Shown in pieces: positions 38,044 through 47,142 of a DNA stretch of 64,000 nucleotides (positions are counted from its first letter, which is position 1; every line of letters starts with the position of its first letter). The stretch is from an uncultured Agathobacter sp. GTDB taxonomy: Bacteria > Bacillota > Clostridia > Lachnospirales > Lachnospiraceae. A program made the translations under genes and the position numbers. The stretch is from positions 186,001 to 250,000 of the forward strand of contig CAMDYX010000001.1 in the NCBI GenBank assembly GCA_945910395.1. The letters run 5' to 3'. The notes under the pieces were generated by a model. It made no database searches, was not told where the DNA came from, and worked only from the letters and a program-made list of their open reading frames with translations.

Positions 38044-38859
38044 CTATATTCTAATCCAGTCATCTTGATAAATGTCCTGGGGATCATCAATTTTATTCCA
38101 TTGCTTTGGTGCTACGACAATTCCGCCTTTTGTGCGGTTCAGCCAGCATCCCCACCAGCTAAAGCTGCTATTTGCCAATATATGATGTTTGCACGCGCTC
38201 ATCATTTGAAGGTCTCTGATGTCATCTCCCTCATTGTCTATATACATCATATCCTCATGCGTTCCCAGTATCTTACGTGCCAATTTTATATCATCGGAAA
38301 ATATATAGAATTTTGGCTGTTCCAAATGTTCTCTCATATATTGTATGGCTTTTATATAATACTCTTCTGTGCAAATTCCTCCATAGAGATCCTGTAATTC
38401 CAGGTAATCCCCTAGCCTGACATGTACGCTGACTGAGTTTGCTTCTTCTGCTTCCCAATCGTTTTTTAACCTCAATTCCGTATATAATTGTTCCTTTACT
38501 TCTTTAAACCACTTTTCAGATTGCCAATACCCATACAAATATGCATCTTTTCTATTCACAATTTCTTGAATCGTATTGTTATTATTGTCTCGAACAATAT
38601 TATTTTTCAATACAAATTTTCGAACTGCTTTTCCAATAATATTACATTCTCCCCCGGAAACCTTAAAGATTTCCCATGGTGTTGCGACATCAACCTCAAT
38701 TCCAAAAACAGACCTTAAACGATATGCCCTTTTATCAATTCCACGGTCAAAAACAGTCATATCAGCTTTCACATCATCTCTATATGATTTTAGTTCTTTA
38801 TACAAAGCATATTGAAATAACTGATTTCCCAATCCGCCCTGAAATCGGACAATAATCAT
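38044..38859 (-). CDS. Family 11 alpha-1,2-fucosyltransferase
   Basis: 271 residues from ATG 38859. GGLGNQLFQYALYKEL near 8-23, HVRLGDY with H146, R148, G150 and D151, and ANSSFSWWGCWLN at 229-241 identify GT11. It uses GDP-fucose and probably makes an alpha-1,2-fucosyl residue. It is clearly diverged from the first copy at 35382, so the two likely act on different acceptors. The ATG overlaps the preceding TGA by ATGA; the frame is open 18 codons further, but this start fits the GGLGNQ position in the family. Confidence 0.95.
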   Translation of the reverse strand: MIIVRFQGGLGNQLFQYALYKELKSYRDDVKADMTVFDRGIDKRAYRLRSVFGIEVDVATPWEIFKVSGGECNIIGKAVRKFVLKNNIVRDNNNNTIQEIVNRKDAYLYGYWQSEKWFKEVKEQLYTELRLKNDWEAEEANSVSVHVRLGDYLELQDLYGGICTEEYYIKAIQYMREHLEQPKFYIFSDDIKLARKILGTHEDMMYIDNEGDDIRDLQMMSACKHHILANSSFSWWGCWLNRTKGGIVVAPKQWNKIDDPQDIYQDDWIRI

Positions 38860-39815
38860 TTTTTTGCTCCCTTCTTTCCTAAGTGCCATAAAAAATAGTA
38901 TCCACCAGGCCATATCTTAAATGCATAGATTTTCCAATATGATATTTTGGTCTTTCTAATTTCTGCTTTCAGTCTTTCTGCCTCTTTTTCAAGGCTCTCT
39001 AGATTATATTCTTTAATCCAGAAGCAAATCTTTATTGCCTCTGAAAAATACTTTTTCCATATCCAAGTGGCCTCATTTTCATATCCACTTTTCTGTAAAA
39101 ATTCCGCTTCGCTGCGATATGCAAGCAAAAGATCGTTGATCTTTCCTCTCGTTTTTTTTTCGATGTCCTGTTCCAGACAAATGCTTCCTGTTCTTACTCT
39201 GTAAAAGTAGAGTGAACTATCAAGAAGAACTATTTTTTTGCATTGCTGTATTACTTGTGCAGACCAGACTACATCCTCATAATTATGGCCTTTGGGAAAT
39301 TCTAATCCAGATACTAGTGATTTCTTATACAATCTCTGCCATACTGCACTTGTAATTCCATCCTCCTGATATGCATACATTCTCATGAATTCTGATTTTG
39401 TATAGGTTTTCGTATTCCCCTTCTTCCTGTTATCCGGAATTTTGTCAGAAAATTCCAGATGCTTACAGACTGCCATATCCGCACTCTGTGTGATTAGCCC
39501 ATGATACAGTTCTTCGTACATGTCCGGATCAATTACATCATCTCCATCAACATAACCAATCAATTCTCCTGATGCTATCTTGATTCCTTCATTTCTTGCG
39601 TCGGATAGTCCCCCATTTTCTTTGTGAAGCACCTTGATGCGTTCATCTTTCTTTTCCCACTCATCACACATTTTTCCACTGCAATCGGTTGAACCATCAT
39701 CCACAAGTATAATTTCTATATTGCTATAGGTTTGTGCAAGCAAAGAATTTACGCATTCATTCAGATATGAACTTATATTATAAACAGGTACAATAACTGA
39801 AATAAGTGGCTGCAT
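38856..39815 (-). CDS. Family 2 glycosyltransferase (EpsJ type)
   Basis: 319 residues. LISVIVPVYNISSYLNECVN, LVDDGSTDCSG, ENGGLSDARNEG and YVDGDDVI (DGDD at 90-93) are the capsule GT2 motifs; EDVVWSAQVIQQ is the acceptor-side region. GAGGG lies about six bases before the ATG. It may add the sugar that the GT11 enzyme downstream fucosylates. Donor unknown. Confidence 0.9.
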   Translation of the reverse strand: MQPLISVIVPVYNISSYLNECVNSLLAQTYSNIEIILVDDGSTDCSGKMCDEWEKKDERIKVLHKENGGLSDARNEGIKIASGELIGYVDGDDVIDPDMYEELYHGLITQSADMAVCKHLEFSDKIPDNRKKGNTKTYTKSEFMRMYAYQEDGITSAVWQRLYKKSLVSGLEFPKGHNYEDVVWSAQVIQQCKKIVLLDSSLYFYRVRTGSICLEQDIEKKTRGKINDLLLAYRSEAEFLQKSGYENEATWIWKKYFSEAIKICFWIKEYNLESLEKEAERLKAEIRKTKISYWKIYAFKIWPGGYYFLWHLGKKGAKK

Positions 39816-39828
39816 TTTTTCCCTCTCT

Positions 39829-40809
39829 TTATGCGATATGCATCCTATGCTTTTTTATTTGAGACAGGATGTATGCCGTATTCTTTACTCCGCATATCAT
39901 AATCATTATCTTAACTGCCTTACACACTTTTGACTGATTTGCGTTCAACAGATATAAGTATTGTTTGCTTCTGTTCAAAATTTCCGGCGTATATTCCTTT
40001 TCCACCAGAAATGCATATCCCCATACGGTTTTGTATAACAGTTCAGCATGAATAGCCTGTAGATTTTCTTTCAGATTTTCTATCAGGGGATTTTTCTCCA
40101 GATAGAGCTTCCATTCATCAAATCCGTCCAATATATCAATTAAGTTCTGTGCCTTTATCTCGTGTGTTGTCGAACCGGCCCTTGCTCTGTAAAAATAGAA
40201 GGAGGGTATCATAGCAACACTTTCTGCCTCTATTACAATCTGGTCAATTAACTGAAAATCCTCCCAGGTTCTTTTCCCAACGAACCGGAAATGATGCTTT
40301 TTCCAAAATTCATTTTTATAGCATTTTCCACATGGGCTCCAGTTGATTGCAATACCTGCAGTTTTCCTAAGAGCTTCCTGCCCACTTAATCCTTTAAACT
40401 CTTTTGCCTTAAAGCGATGCTCCTCAAATATCTTTTCGTCATTGACGCGATACATGCCTTCTGATAATACAATGTCCGGTGCGTTTTCTTCAATTACCTT
40501 CGATAATCGTTCTAAGGTGTCCGCCTTTATATAATCATCCCCATCAACCAGAAGCAAATACTGCCCGTTTGCCAATCCGATTCCAATGTTTCGCGCGATG
40601 GATTGTCCTTCATTTTCTTTATGAATTACCTGCACTTTATCCGGATACTTAGCCCTGTAGTCGTCACAGATTTTACCGCTTCGGTCTGTGGAGCCATCGT
40701 CTACAAGAATGATTTCATAATCCTCATAGGATTGCTCTAAAATACTATCGACACAGGTCTCTATCCAATTTTCAATATTATATACCGGAACAATAATACT
40801 AAACAGCAT
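39829..40809 (-). CDS. Family 2 glycosyltransferase
   Basis: 326 residues from ATG 40809, two bases after the previous stop and preceded by GGAG. FSIIIVPVYN-type opening (FSIIVPVYNIENWIETCVDS), LVDDGSTDRSG, ENEGQSIARN and LVDGDDYI (DGDD at 89-92) are the GT2 motifs; WEDFQLIDQIV marks the acceptor side. Similar in architecture to its neighbour at 38856. Donor unknown. Confidence 0.89.
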   Translation of the reverse strand: MLFSIIVPVYNIENWIETCVDSILEQSYEDYEIILVDDGSTDRSGKICDDYRAKYPDKVQVIHKENEGQSIARNIGIGLANGQYLLLVDGDDYIKADTLERLSKVIEENAPDIVLSEGMYRVNDEKIFEEHRFKAKEFKGLSGQEALRKTAGIAINWSPCGKCYKNEFWKKHHFRFVGKRTWEDFQLIDQIVIEAESVAMIPSFYFYRARAGSTTHEIKAQNLIDILDGFDEWKLYLEKNPLIENLKENLQAIHAELLYKTVWGYAFLVEKEYTPEILNRSKQYLYLLNANQSKVCKAVKIMIMICGVKNTAYILSQIKKHRMHIA

Positions 40810-40811
40810 CC

Positions 40812-41753
40812 CTAATCTCTCCACTCATTCACGGGTGTGTCATTTACAATTCGTTTTACCCACTCATCCAGGGTATATCTTTTCACAATATCTTCTGAAA
40901 TCGGCACATATTGCTTATTCAAAAATTCCTCCAAAGCATCCGCCGGATCATCTCCAATTACAAAGACGTTATTAGGATTATAATAATCTCTTTCCTTTAT
41001 TTCCTTCGCGTCCGTAATAAGCTTGCGCTTCAAAATAAGCGAGTCCAGCGTCCTCATGGTTATGTCAGCATCCGGCGCAGGCATCAATTCCATGATTGCC
41101 CTTGCATTTGCCTGCATCGCCTGCACATCTTCATAATCTAAAGTCCTGCGGTACTCCTTTTTCTTAAAAATCTGCCAGAAATGATCCGGGGTAAAATACA
41201 GATTCCACTTTAGCTTTTGCCATCCGTTTTGGTTTATAAGCTCTTTGATTTTATCCATTCGCCCCTTATCTTTTCCGGCGAAGATTATGTCATATTGTGT
41301 CCTCGCATCGGTCTGTAGTGCTTTCTCGTACATGCTCTCACAATAGAAGTACAAATTTTCCTTCATATGATACTGCGCACATTGTTTTCCATAAGACCAC
41401 ACTTCATATCCCATCTGTCTTGCGGCATCTAAATCTAATTTAATTCTGCTGACAGGATTCCAAACAACAAGTATTAATCTAGCAACGGGATTGTTCTTTT
41501 TTAGCCAAGCAAGATCCACCATTTCAACTAATCCGTCAAAAACAATATAGATACCTTTATAATCTTTTAAATTTGGATCATATATTCTCGGTATGGAATG
41601 ACTAATGAATCTACGGCAAAGCACATTCCATGCATTACACAACAAATTATCGAATCGTTGAAAAGTTTTTACGCAATATCCGTCTTGCATAATGTGCATC
41701 GCAAAGATATCATTTTTTTTGCTCTGCATAATAAATCTAATTTTATTCTTCAT
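40812..41753 (-). CDS. Putative GT-B-like polysaccharide protein of unassigned family
   Basis: 313 residues, no membrane segment. I cannot name a family with confidence. YDIIFAGKDKGRMDKI near 154-169 resembles ICFIGKDRGRQEKL in the gene at 60506, and RTLDSLILKRKLITD matches RVQEAIILGKKLLTD there, so the two share a family. The arrangement (Rossmann-like start of a second domain, then a Leu-Ile-Thr-Asp element) resembles CgeB-like glycosyltransferases. Many capsule loci carry such proteins. Role as a glycosyltransferase is inference. Confidence 0.65.
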   Translation of the reverse strand: MKNKIRFIMQSKKNDIFAMHIMQDGYCVKTFQRFDNLLCNAWNVLCRRFISHSIPRIYDPNLKDYKGIYIVFDGLVEMVDLAWLKKNNPVARLILVVWNPVSRIKLDLDAARQMGYEVWSYGKQCAQYHMKENLYFYCESMYEKALQTDARTQYDIIFAGKDKGRMDKIKELINQNGWQKLKWNLYFTPDHFWQIFKKKEYRRTLDYEDVQAMQANARAIMELMPAPDADITMRTLDSLILKRKLITDAKEIKERDYYNPNNVFVIGDDPADALEEFLNKQYVPISEDIVKRYTLDEWVKRIVNDTPVNEWRD

Positions 41754-41763
41754 AGCATCTAAT

Positions 41764-42900
41764 TTATCTCTTCACTCCCGATTTTACCACTTCACTTAGT
41801 ACTTTTTCATATTGTGGCATAACATTGTTCCAATCATATCGTGCAAAATCGTATTCGTATGCCCTTGCTCCTATCCGTATCTGTCTTTCTATTTTCTCCG
41901 CCAGTTGGTCTACGTTATCAGGTTCAAAGAAATGCTCTTCTCCGGATAGGATTTGCCTATGTGCGGATATATCTGATACCAGCATATAGCAACCGGCACT
42001 GGCTGTTTCTATAACTGCCATCGGGCAATTTTCAAATTTACTGGCCGTAATATAAATAGAAGCCTCCTTGAGAAATTGCAACTGCTTCGAAGATTTATTT
42101 TCAATCCATCCATGAAAAGTCACTTTATTCTCTAAATGAAGCTCCTTTGTCAAATTCTCCAGCTCATTTCTATATGGTCCATCTCCTAAGATATCTACGA
42201 CCCAGTCTTCCAAGTCTACCTTACTAAGAGCCATTATGGTTGTCTGTACATTTTTATACTTTTGCATTCTCCCCATTATTAATATTTTTTTCTTCTTTTC
42301 GGAGCTTTCTGTATATAACTGTTGATAATCCAGAAGGGCTATTCCATTTGGAATCATAAGGTATTTATTCGGAATATCATACGCCTTTTTCATCAAATCC
42401 TCTAGGTAAAAGGATGGTGATATCACTCGATATGCCCCTCTGACAATAGCCTTCCAGAATGGTCTGAGGAATACATGCATTACCTTCATATATTTCTTGG
42501 AATTATATCCTTCCACATCACTTCCATGTGCGGTTATTACATATGGAATATGATACTTTTTAAATATCCACCTTGATACTTCTGCTGTCGGAATAACAAA
42601 ATGAGTATGACATATATCATATTTTTGAAGTTCCTTATGCTTACGCATAAAACGACGAACGGATAATAAATAGGTAAATTGCTCCCAAGGCATACAGGAA
42701 AAGCTCTTTTTTCTCCAGCATTTTACACGGTATACCTCTACCCCTTCATCAATCTCATAATCAGGCAGATTTTTATACCCCATGGTAACAACAACCACAT
42801 GATGTCCTCTTTTTACTAATTGTCGTGATATATCTCTAGATACAGGCGCTGCGCCTCCACCAAGTGGCGGATATTCGTAATTTAGAACTAATATATTCAT
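41764..42900 (-). CDS. GT4 glycosyltransferase
   Basis: 378 residues. YEYPPLGGGAAPVSRDISRQ is the glycine loop of the N-domain, HTHFVIPTAEVSRW and AHGSDVEGYN lie at the acceptor side, and ILIMGRMQKYKNVQTT with SKFENCPMAVIETASAGC give the donor-binding E-x7-E element. It is close to capsular GT4 enzymes of the PimA/WcaI type. It probably extends the repeat unit. Eight bases separate it from the GT2 gene upstream. Confidence 0.9.
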   Translation of the reverse strand: MNILVLNYEYPPLGGGAAPVSRDISRQLVKRGHHVVVVTMGYKNLPDYEIDEGVEVYRVKCWRKKSFSCMPWEQFTYLLSVRRFMRKHKELQKYDICHTHFVIPTAEVSRWIFKKYHIPYVITAHGSDVEGYNSKKYMKVMHVFLRPFWKAIVRGAYRVISPSFYLEDLMKKAYDIPNKYLMIPNGIALLDYQQLYTESSEKKKKILIMGRMQKYKNVQTTIMALSKVDLEDWVVDILGDGPYRNELENLTKELHLENKVTFHGWIENKSSKQLQFLKEASIYITASKFENCPMAVIETASAGCYMLVSDISAHRQILSGEEHFFEPDNVDQLAEKIERQIRIGARAYEYDFARYDWNNVMPQYEKVLSEVVKSGVKR

Positions 42901-42908
42901 ATCAAACC

Positions 42909-43862
42909 TTATTCTTCTTTCTTTTCAGCCTGATTCTCAATCACTTCTTTTATACTGTATGAAGTATCAATTCCCATACCATAATAGGTCTTACTCATCA
43001 TGTCGCTCATAAGTCCGAACACGAACATCAACAGACCGATCACAATAAAGAATATGGTAAGAAGCGGCGGCATAATATTGTTGGACATTTTCCTTCCCAT
43101 CAGATACAGGGCAACAGACCAGATTCCACAGCCAAATCCGCACAGCAGGGAAACCAGTCCCGCCGTTCCCAGTATATGTAATGGGCGCACTGCAAATTTT
43201 CCCCAGAACCAAAGAGAAATCATATCAACAAATCCCTTGAAGGTCCTCTTCCAATTGTATTTGGTTTTTCCGGAGGTTCTTGGTCTGTGGTTTACCACAA
43301 TTTCCCCCACACGAAAGCCTTTGATCTTAAGAAGCGCAGGAATAAAGCGGTGCATTTCCCCATACAGATTAATATGATCAAAGCATTCCTTCTTATAAAT
43401 TTTTAGAGAACATCCACTATCATGGATTCCGTCATTTACGATAATTCCGCGTAAGAAGTTTGCACCTCTGGATGTAAACTTTTTCATTAAGGTATCCTTA
43501 CGGTTTTTACGCCATCCGGATACGATATCCAAATCATTTTCCTCTAAATAATTCACAAGACTTGGAATGTCTGCCGGGTCGTTCTGCCGATCCCCATCCA
43601 TGGTTACAATGTAATCAAATTGTGATGCCTTAATTCCGGCATCCATTGCTGCTGTCTGTCCAAAATTTTTCCTCATTCGGATATATTTTAGCGGTCGAAG
43701 CTCCTTACAGATGTTGGATGTATGATCTGTTGATCCGTCATCTACAAATATAATTTCAAAATCATATCCTGCCTTTGTACAGGCTTCCATGATTTCTTCA
43801 TGGAGCAGCTTTACATTTCCCTCTTCATTAAAAACAGGTACTACGACTGATATTCCTTTCAT
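42909..43862 (-). CDS. GT2 polyprenyl-phosphate glycosyltransferase (CsbB/GtrB-like)
   Basis: 317 residues. ISVVVPVFNEEGNV, FVDDGSTDHT, RKNFGQTAAMDAGI and MDGDRQNDPADIP (DGDRQNDP at 89-96) define the GtrB/CsbB group, and two helices near 228-258 and 266-290 anchor it. It should load a sugar onto undecaprenyl phosphate. Its ATG overlaps the stop of the YfhO gene by ATGA. CsbB-YfhO pairs are known from Bacillus lipoteichoic acid glycosylation, so this is probably a lipid-linked-sugar donor system for a polymer outside the membrane. Confidence 0.92.
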   Translation of the reverse strand: MKGISVVVPVFNEEGNVKLLHEEIMEACTKAGYDFEIIFVDDGSTDHTSNICKELRPLKYIRMRKNFGQTAAMDAGIKASQFDYIVTMDGDRQNDPADIPSLVNYLEENDLDIVSGWRKNRKDTLMKKFTSRGANFLRGIIVNDGIHDSGCSLKIYKKECFDHINLYGEMHRFIPALLKIKGFRVGEIVVNHRPRTSGKTKYNWKRTFKGFVDMISLWFWGKFAVRPLHILGTAGLVSLLCGFGCGIWSVALYLMGRKMSNNIMPPLLTIFFIVIGLLMFVFGLMSDMMSKTYYGMGIDTSYSIKEVIENQAEKKEE

Positions 43863-46800
43863 GCTCGAACCTCTTTCTTTTTTCTTCTCATCAGGATGGT
43901 TCCAACGATCACAATTCCTATAGCAATTGCAAATCTTGCAATATCCCTCTTATAGCAATACCAGAATTCACCATCCGGATATTTTATGATCAGCGAATGT
44001 TCTCCTGCGCCTATCGGGACTCCAATAAATGCATCATTGATTGTCATCAGACTATCCTGCCATGTTCCGTCTACCGAAACATACCACCCCGCATTAACGA
44101 TTGGAAGGTACAGCATACCATCTGTTTTTGCGTTAACTTCGGCCTCCATATAATTATCCCTATACGACGTAATAGAAACCGCATTTTCCCTGATATTTTG
44201 CGTATTTCTCTCATATAATGCATAATACTCTATTTTCGGTATTTTCGCAATGCGCAGGCTTAGCAGCTCCGCCCAGTTCGGAGAATCCACCCAGATGCGG
44301 TTGACTCCGTCTGCTGCAATTTCATACATTTGTCCCGTTGACTCGATTTCCTCTGTCAAAATCATTCTGCCGGATTTCTCATCGACAGTACTATAGCACA
44401 GATAGCCTTTTCCGGCCTTATCAAAGGACATCTGTACTACCAGTACCTCTTCTTCCGTAGTCGGTTCAAATACGAAGGAATAATTCTCTGCACTTTGATA
44501 CTCGATTTCATATTGGTTAAACAGTTCTTCCTGCTGTTTTATTTCCTCGATTCTCTCTTCCGGCAAAAGCGGGAGCAGACTGCTTCCGTCCTCCACGAGA
44601 CATGCCTCTAACAGGACCATCTGTCTTTGCTTACTGGTTAATTTTTCAAATTCGCTTCGCTCAATGGCATACTGATATACAAATCCCATTTGCGCAGCTT
44701 TTGTATTCTCATAAATAGATACAGAATCCAGCTCTGCTGTTTTTTCATATCCGTAATTTGCAAAGGAATCTTCCTTCGTTATGGCATATTTTATTCCGAG
44801 TAACGTACTGATTTCATTGTGTGCCGTAGTACCATAAAATGCCCTGTTATCTCCATTTACCCTTCCCGGCAGAACCAGATCTCTCATAAACCGGATGACT
44901 TCATTGGAAAATCCGGTTCCTCCCGCATACATTGCCGTTCCATAATAATCCTGTGCCAGGGAGTCACACATATGCACCGTTACATATTGCTTATCCATTC
45001 GATAGAAGGTATTTCCATCCTGTTCCTTCAAATATTCTATTGCTTCTTCTGTTCCGTCCATATATACTGTCGCATCCGCAGTCTCACGATTGTTGAAAAG
45101 CGGGTAGGAAAAAGCTACTGTCTCAGCAACCACAAGCAGAATAAGCACCGTTTTTACCACATACTTCCAGGTCGATACATATAATACAAGTAATAAGAGG
45201 ATGCTCTCCGCAATCAAAAAGAACATGCATAGATTGATCTGTTCCCGGTCCACCTCAATGCTGTCCGGTAAGTAAACCAATGCACATAGCAATGCCAGAG
45301 CAGCACCTATAATAAGTACTGCAGGAACCCACCTATGCTCCTTTTGCCTTATTTTCTCCGGATCGATTTGGGCAATGGTAAAAATCAGAAAAATGCTGAT
45401 CCAAAACGAGGACAGCTTAAAGGTGTTCCCTGAAAAGCCATTTGCCATGATTCGTACCGGTTCCACCAGACAGTATACTGCTGCCACGAGATAAACCAGT
45501 CCATAGCCAATCCTCTTTTGCAGGTTCATGGAATAGAATGCCACCGGAATCAACAGTAATACGATGATTCCGCAGTATAGTGCGGAGTCCTCCAGAAAGC
45601 CTATAAGTCCGGTATAGTTCTGTCCCACAATTCCAAGCGTTCCCGGATTCATGGCTCTTGCGAATAAATAGGGCAGCATTGCCCAGCTTGGGGTAAAGCC
45701 CTTCAGGCTCCAGTCAATGGAACCGATGGTCTGTTGTGCCCGTTCCGAGCTAAGGGCATACTGTAACTGAAGCACCACATAGGGTCTGGTGAGGATTACT
45801 GCACCTGCCACAGCAGTAAGAACCACACCGATCAGCAAGAACTTTCCTTTTATTTTTCGTTCTGTAAGATACCGGAATATTGCATATCCAATAAAAAATG
45901 CCATATAGAACATCAGATAATATCCGCCGTTAAAATTATAGAAAAATACGACCGTGCAGATTGGCAGCCATCTGTAATCCCTTCTGGCAAACCAAAGTTC
46001 AAAACAAAGAAGCCATAGTGCCACTAATACAATTTCATTCGGATAGTTTTCCCAGGATGCCCTTACTGTCATATGCCCACAGTATCCATAGCCTAAAGCC
46101 AATACGGCAGACAGCCAGCTTGCGGTTCCTTTTACCCTTAAAAAGGCGTAAAAAAGACCACAGGCCAATATCATTTTCAGAATCTGTGACAGTCCCATCA
46201 AATAGGCAACATGGGCTTCTCCAAACCAGCAAACCCAGTTGGCAAGGGTAAGACTTGTCGCGCCTTCCGGTGCCCCTAATCCCTGGGCGAAATTATAGTT
46301 TCCGGTCACGTGTCCAGTGGCAATTTTTCTTGCAATACTAAGCAAATTTGGGTACGTCTGAACATAGGAATCGGAGGCATCGATAAAGATAAACATCTTC
46401 TGTCCGATAAAATACTGCCACATTATAATTCCTGTAAGAACGACAAAGAGCGCAACAGCCAGTACAGCCTTGCGCTTATTTTCTCCCTCCAGAAGCTTCT
46501 TTAGTCTATCCTCAAAAAAGCTTACTGCCACATAAATTGCTTTTCCGATACTTCGGTAGAAAATCCCCAAGAGTGCAAGAACTGCGCCAATTCCCCAAAG
46601 CATGCACTTCTTCTCAAGAGGAAGTCTACAGGCATCCTGCACATACACACCGAACTCCGGTGTCATATAAATCTGTGGGTCATCTCCCATGGCCTCCAGG
46701 AGGATTCCCGCTTCTTTGTCTATATCGGTATACCCGATCTGTAGCTGGTCCCATGATGCAATCATTTCCACAAACTGTTGAAGCGGAACTTCCCTATCAT

Positions 46801-47128
46801 TTATGGTGATTTGAGTAACTGTCAGGTTCTTATTATAATGTACCGGGTCGATTCGGTAAGCACTGATTTTTGTGAAGAGTTCCTTGTCTAAAGTAAGACG
46901 ATATGCGCCCTCCTGCATGGATGCATCCAGATGATCTTCTGCATTATATCCGTTTCCGATATCATAAAACAGCTGCAGCACTTCCCCTTCATCTGTGCTT
47001 TCCGTGGTCTGAATGCATATGTTTGCATCATAAACCGGCTGAAGAATCAGACCGACTATGACGCTGTATAGAACAAACACCAATACTACTATGCAGTTTT
47101 TGAGATTATTTTTTATAAATTGTTGCAT
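43859..47128 (-). CDS. YfhO-family membrane glycosyltransferase (GT-C type)
   Basis: 1089 residues, the longest gene of the window. About thirteen helices lie between residues 10 and 640, with FIDASDSYVQTYPNLL near 245 (acidic first-loop site), RASWENYPNEI and FFYNFNGGYYLMFYMAFF typical of YfhO. A large soluble C-terminal region (about 670-1060) and a last helix followed by RRKKKEVRA complete the usual YfhO layout. YfhO proteins transfer a sugar from undecaprenyl phosphate to a surface polymer; the GT2 partner lies directly downstream. Confidence 0.88.
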   Translation of the reverse strand: MQQFIKNNLKNCIVVLVFVLYSVIVGLILQPVYDANICIQTTESTDEGEVLQLFYDIGNGYNAEDHLDASMQEGAYRLTLDKELFTKISAYRIDPVHYNKNLTVTQITINDREVPLQQFVEMIASWDQLQIGYTDIDKEAGILLEAMGDDPQIYMTPEFGVYVQDACRLPLEKKCMLWGIGAVLALLGIFYRSIGKAIYVAVSFFEDRLKKLLEGENKRKAVLAVALFVVLTGIIMWQYFIGQKMFIFIDASDSYVQTYPNLLSIARKIATGHVTGNYNFAQGLGAPEGATSLTLANWVCWFGEAHVAYLMGLSQILKMILACGLFYAFLRVKGTASWLSAVLALGYGYCGHMTVRASWENYPNEIVLVALWLLCFELWFARRDYRWLPICTVVFFYNFNGGYYLMFYMAFFIGYAIFRYLTERKIKGKFLLIGVVLTAVAGAVILTRPYVVLQLQYALSSERAQQTIGSIDWSLKGFTPSWAMLPYLFARAMNPGTLGIVGQNYTGLIGFLEDSALYCGIIVLLLIPVAFYSMNLQKRIGYGLVYLVAAVYCLVEPVRIMANGFSGNTFKLSSFWISIFLIFTIAQIDPEKIRQKEHRWVPAVLIIGAALALLCALVYLPDSIEVDREQINLCMFFLIAESILLLLVLYVSTWKYVVKTVLILLVVAETVAFSYPLFNNRETADATVYMDGTEEAIEYLKEQDGNTFYRMDKQYVTVHMCDSLAQDYYGTAMYAGGTGFSNEVIRFMRDLVLPGRVNGDNRAFYGTTAHNEISTLLGIKYAITKEDSFANYGYEKTAELDSVSIYENTKAAQMGFVYQYAIERSEFEKLTSKQRQMVLLEACLVEDGSSLLPLLPEERIEEIKQQEELFNQYEIEYQSAENYSFVFEPTTEEEVLVVQMSFDKAGKGYLCYSTVDEKSGRMILTEEIESTGQMYEIAADGVNRIWVDSPNWAELLSLRIAKIPKIEYYALYERNTQNIRENAVSITSYRDNYMEAEVNAKTDGMLYLPIVNAGWYVSVDGTWQDSLMTINDAFIGVPIGAGEHSLIIKYPDGEFWYCYKRDIARFAIAIGIVIVGTILMRRKKKEVRA

Positions 47129-47142
47129 ATTCCTCTCACATT

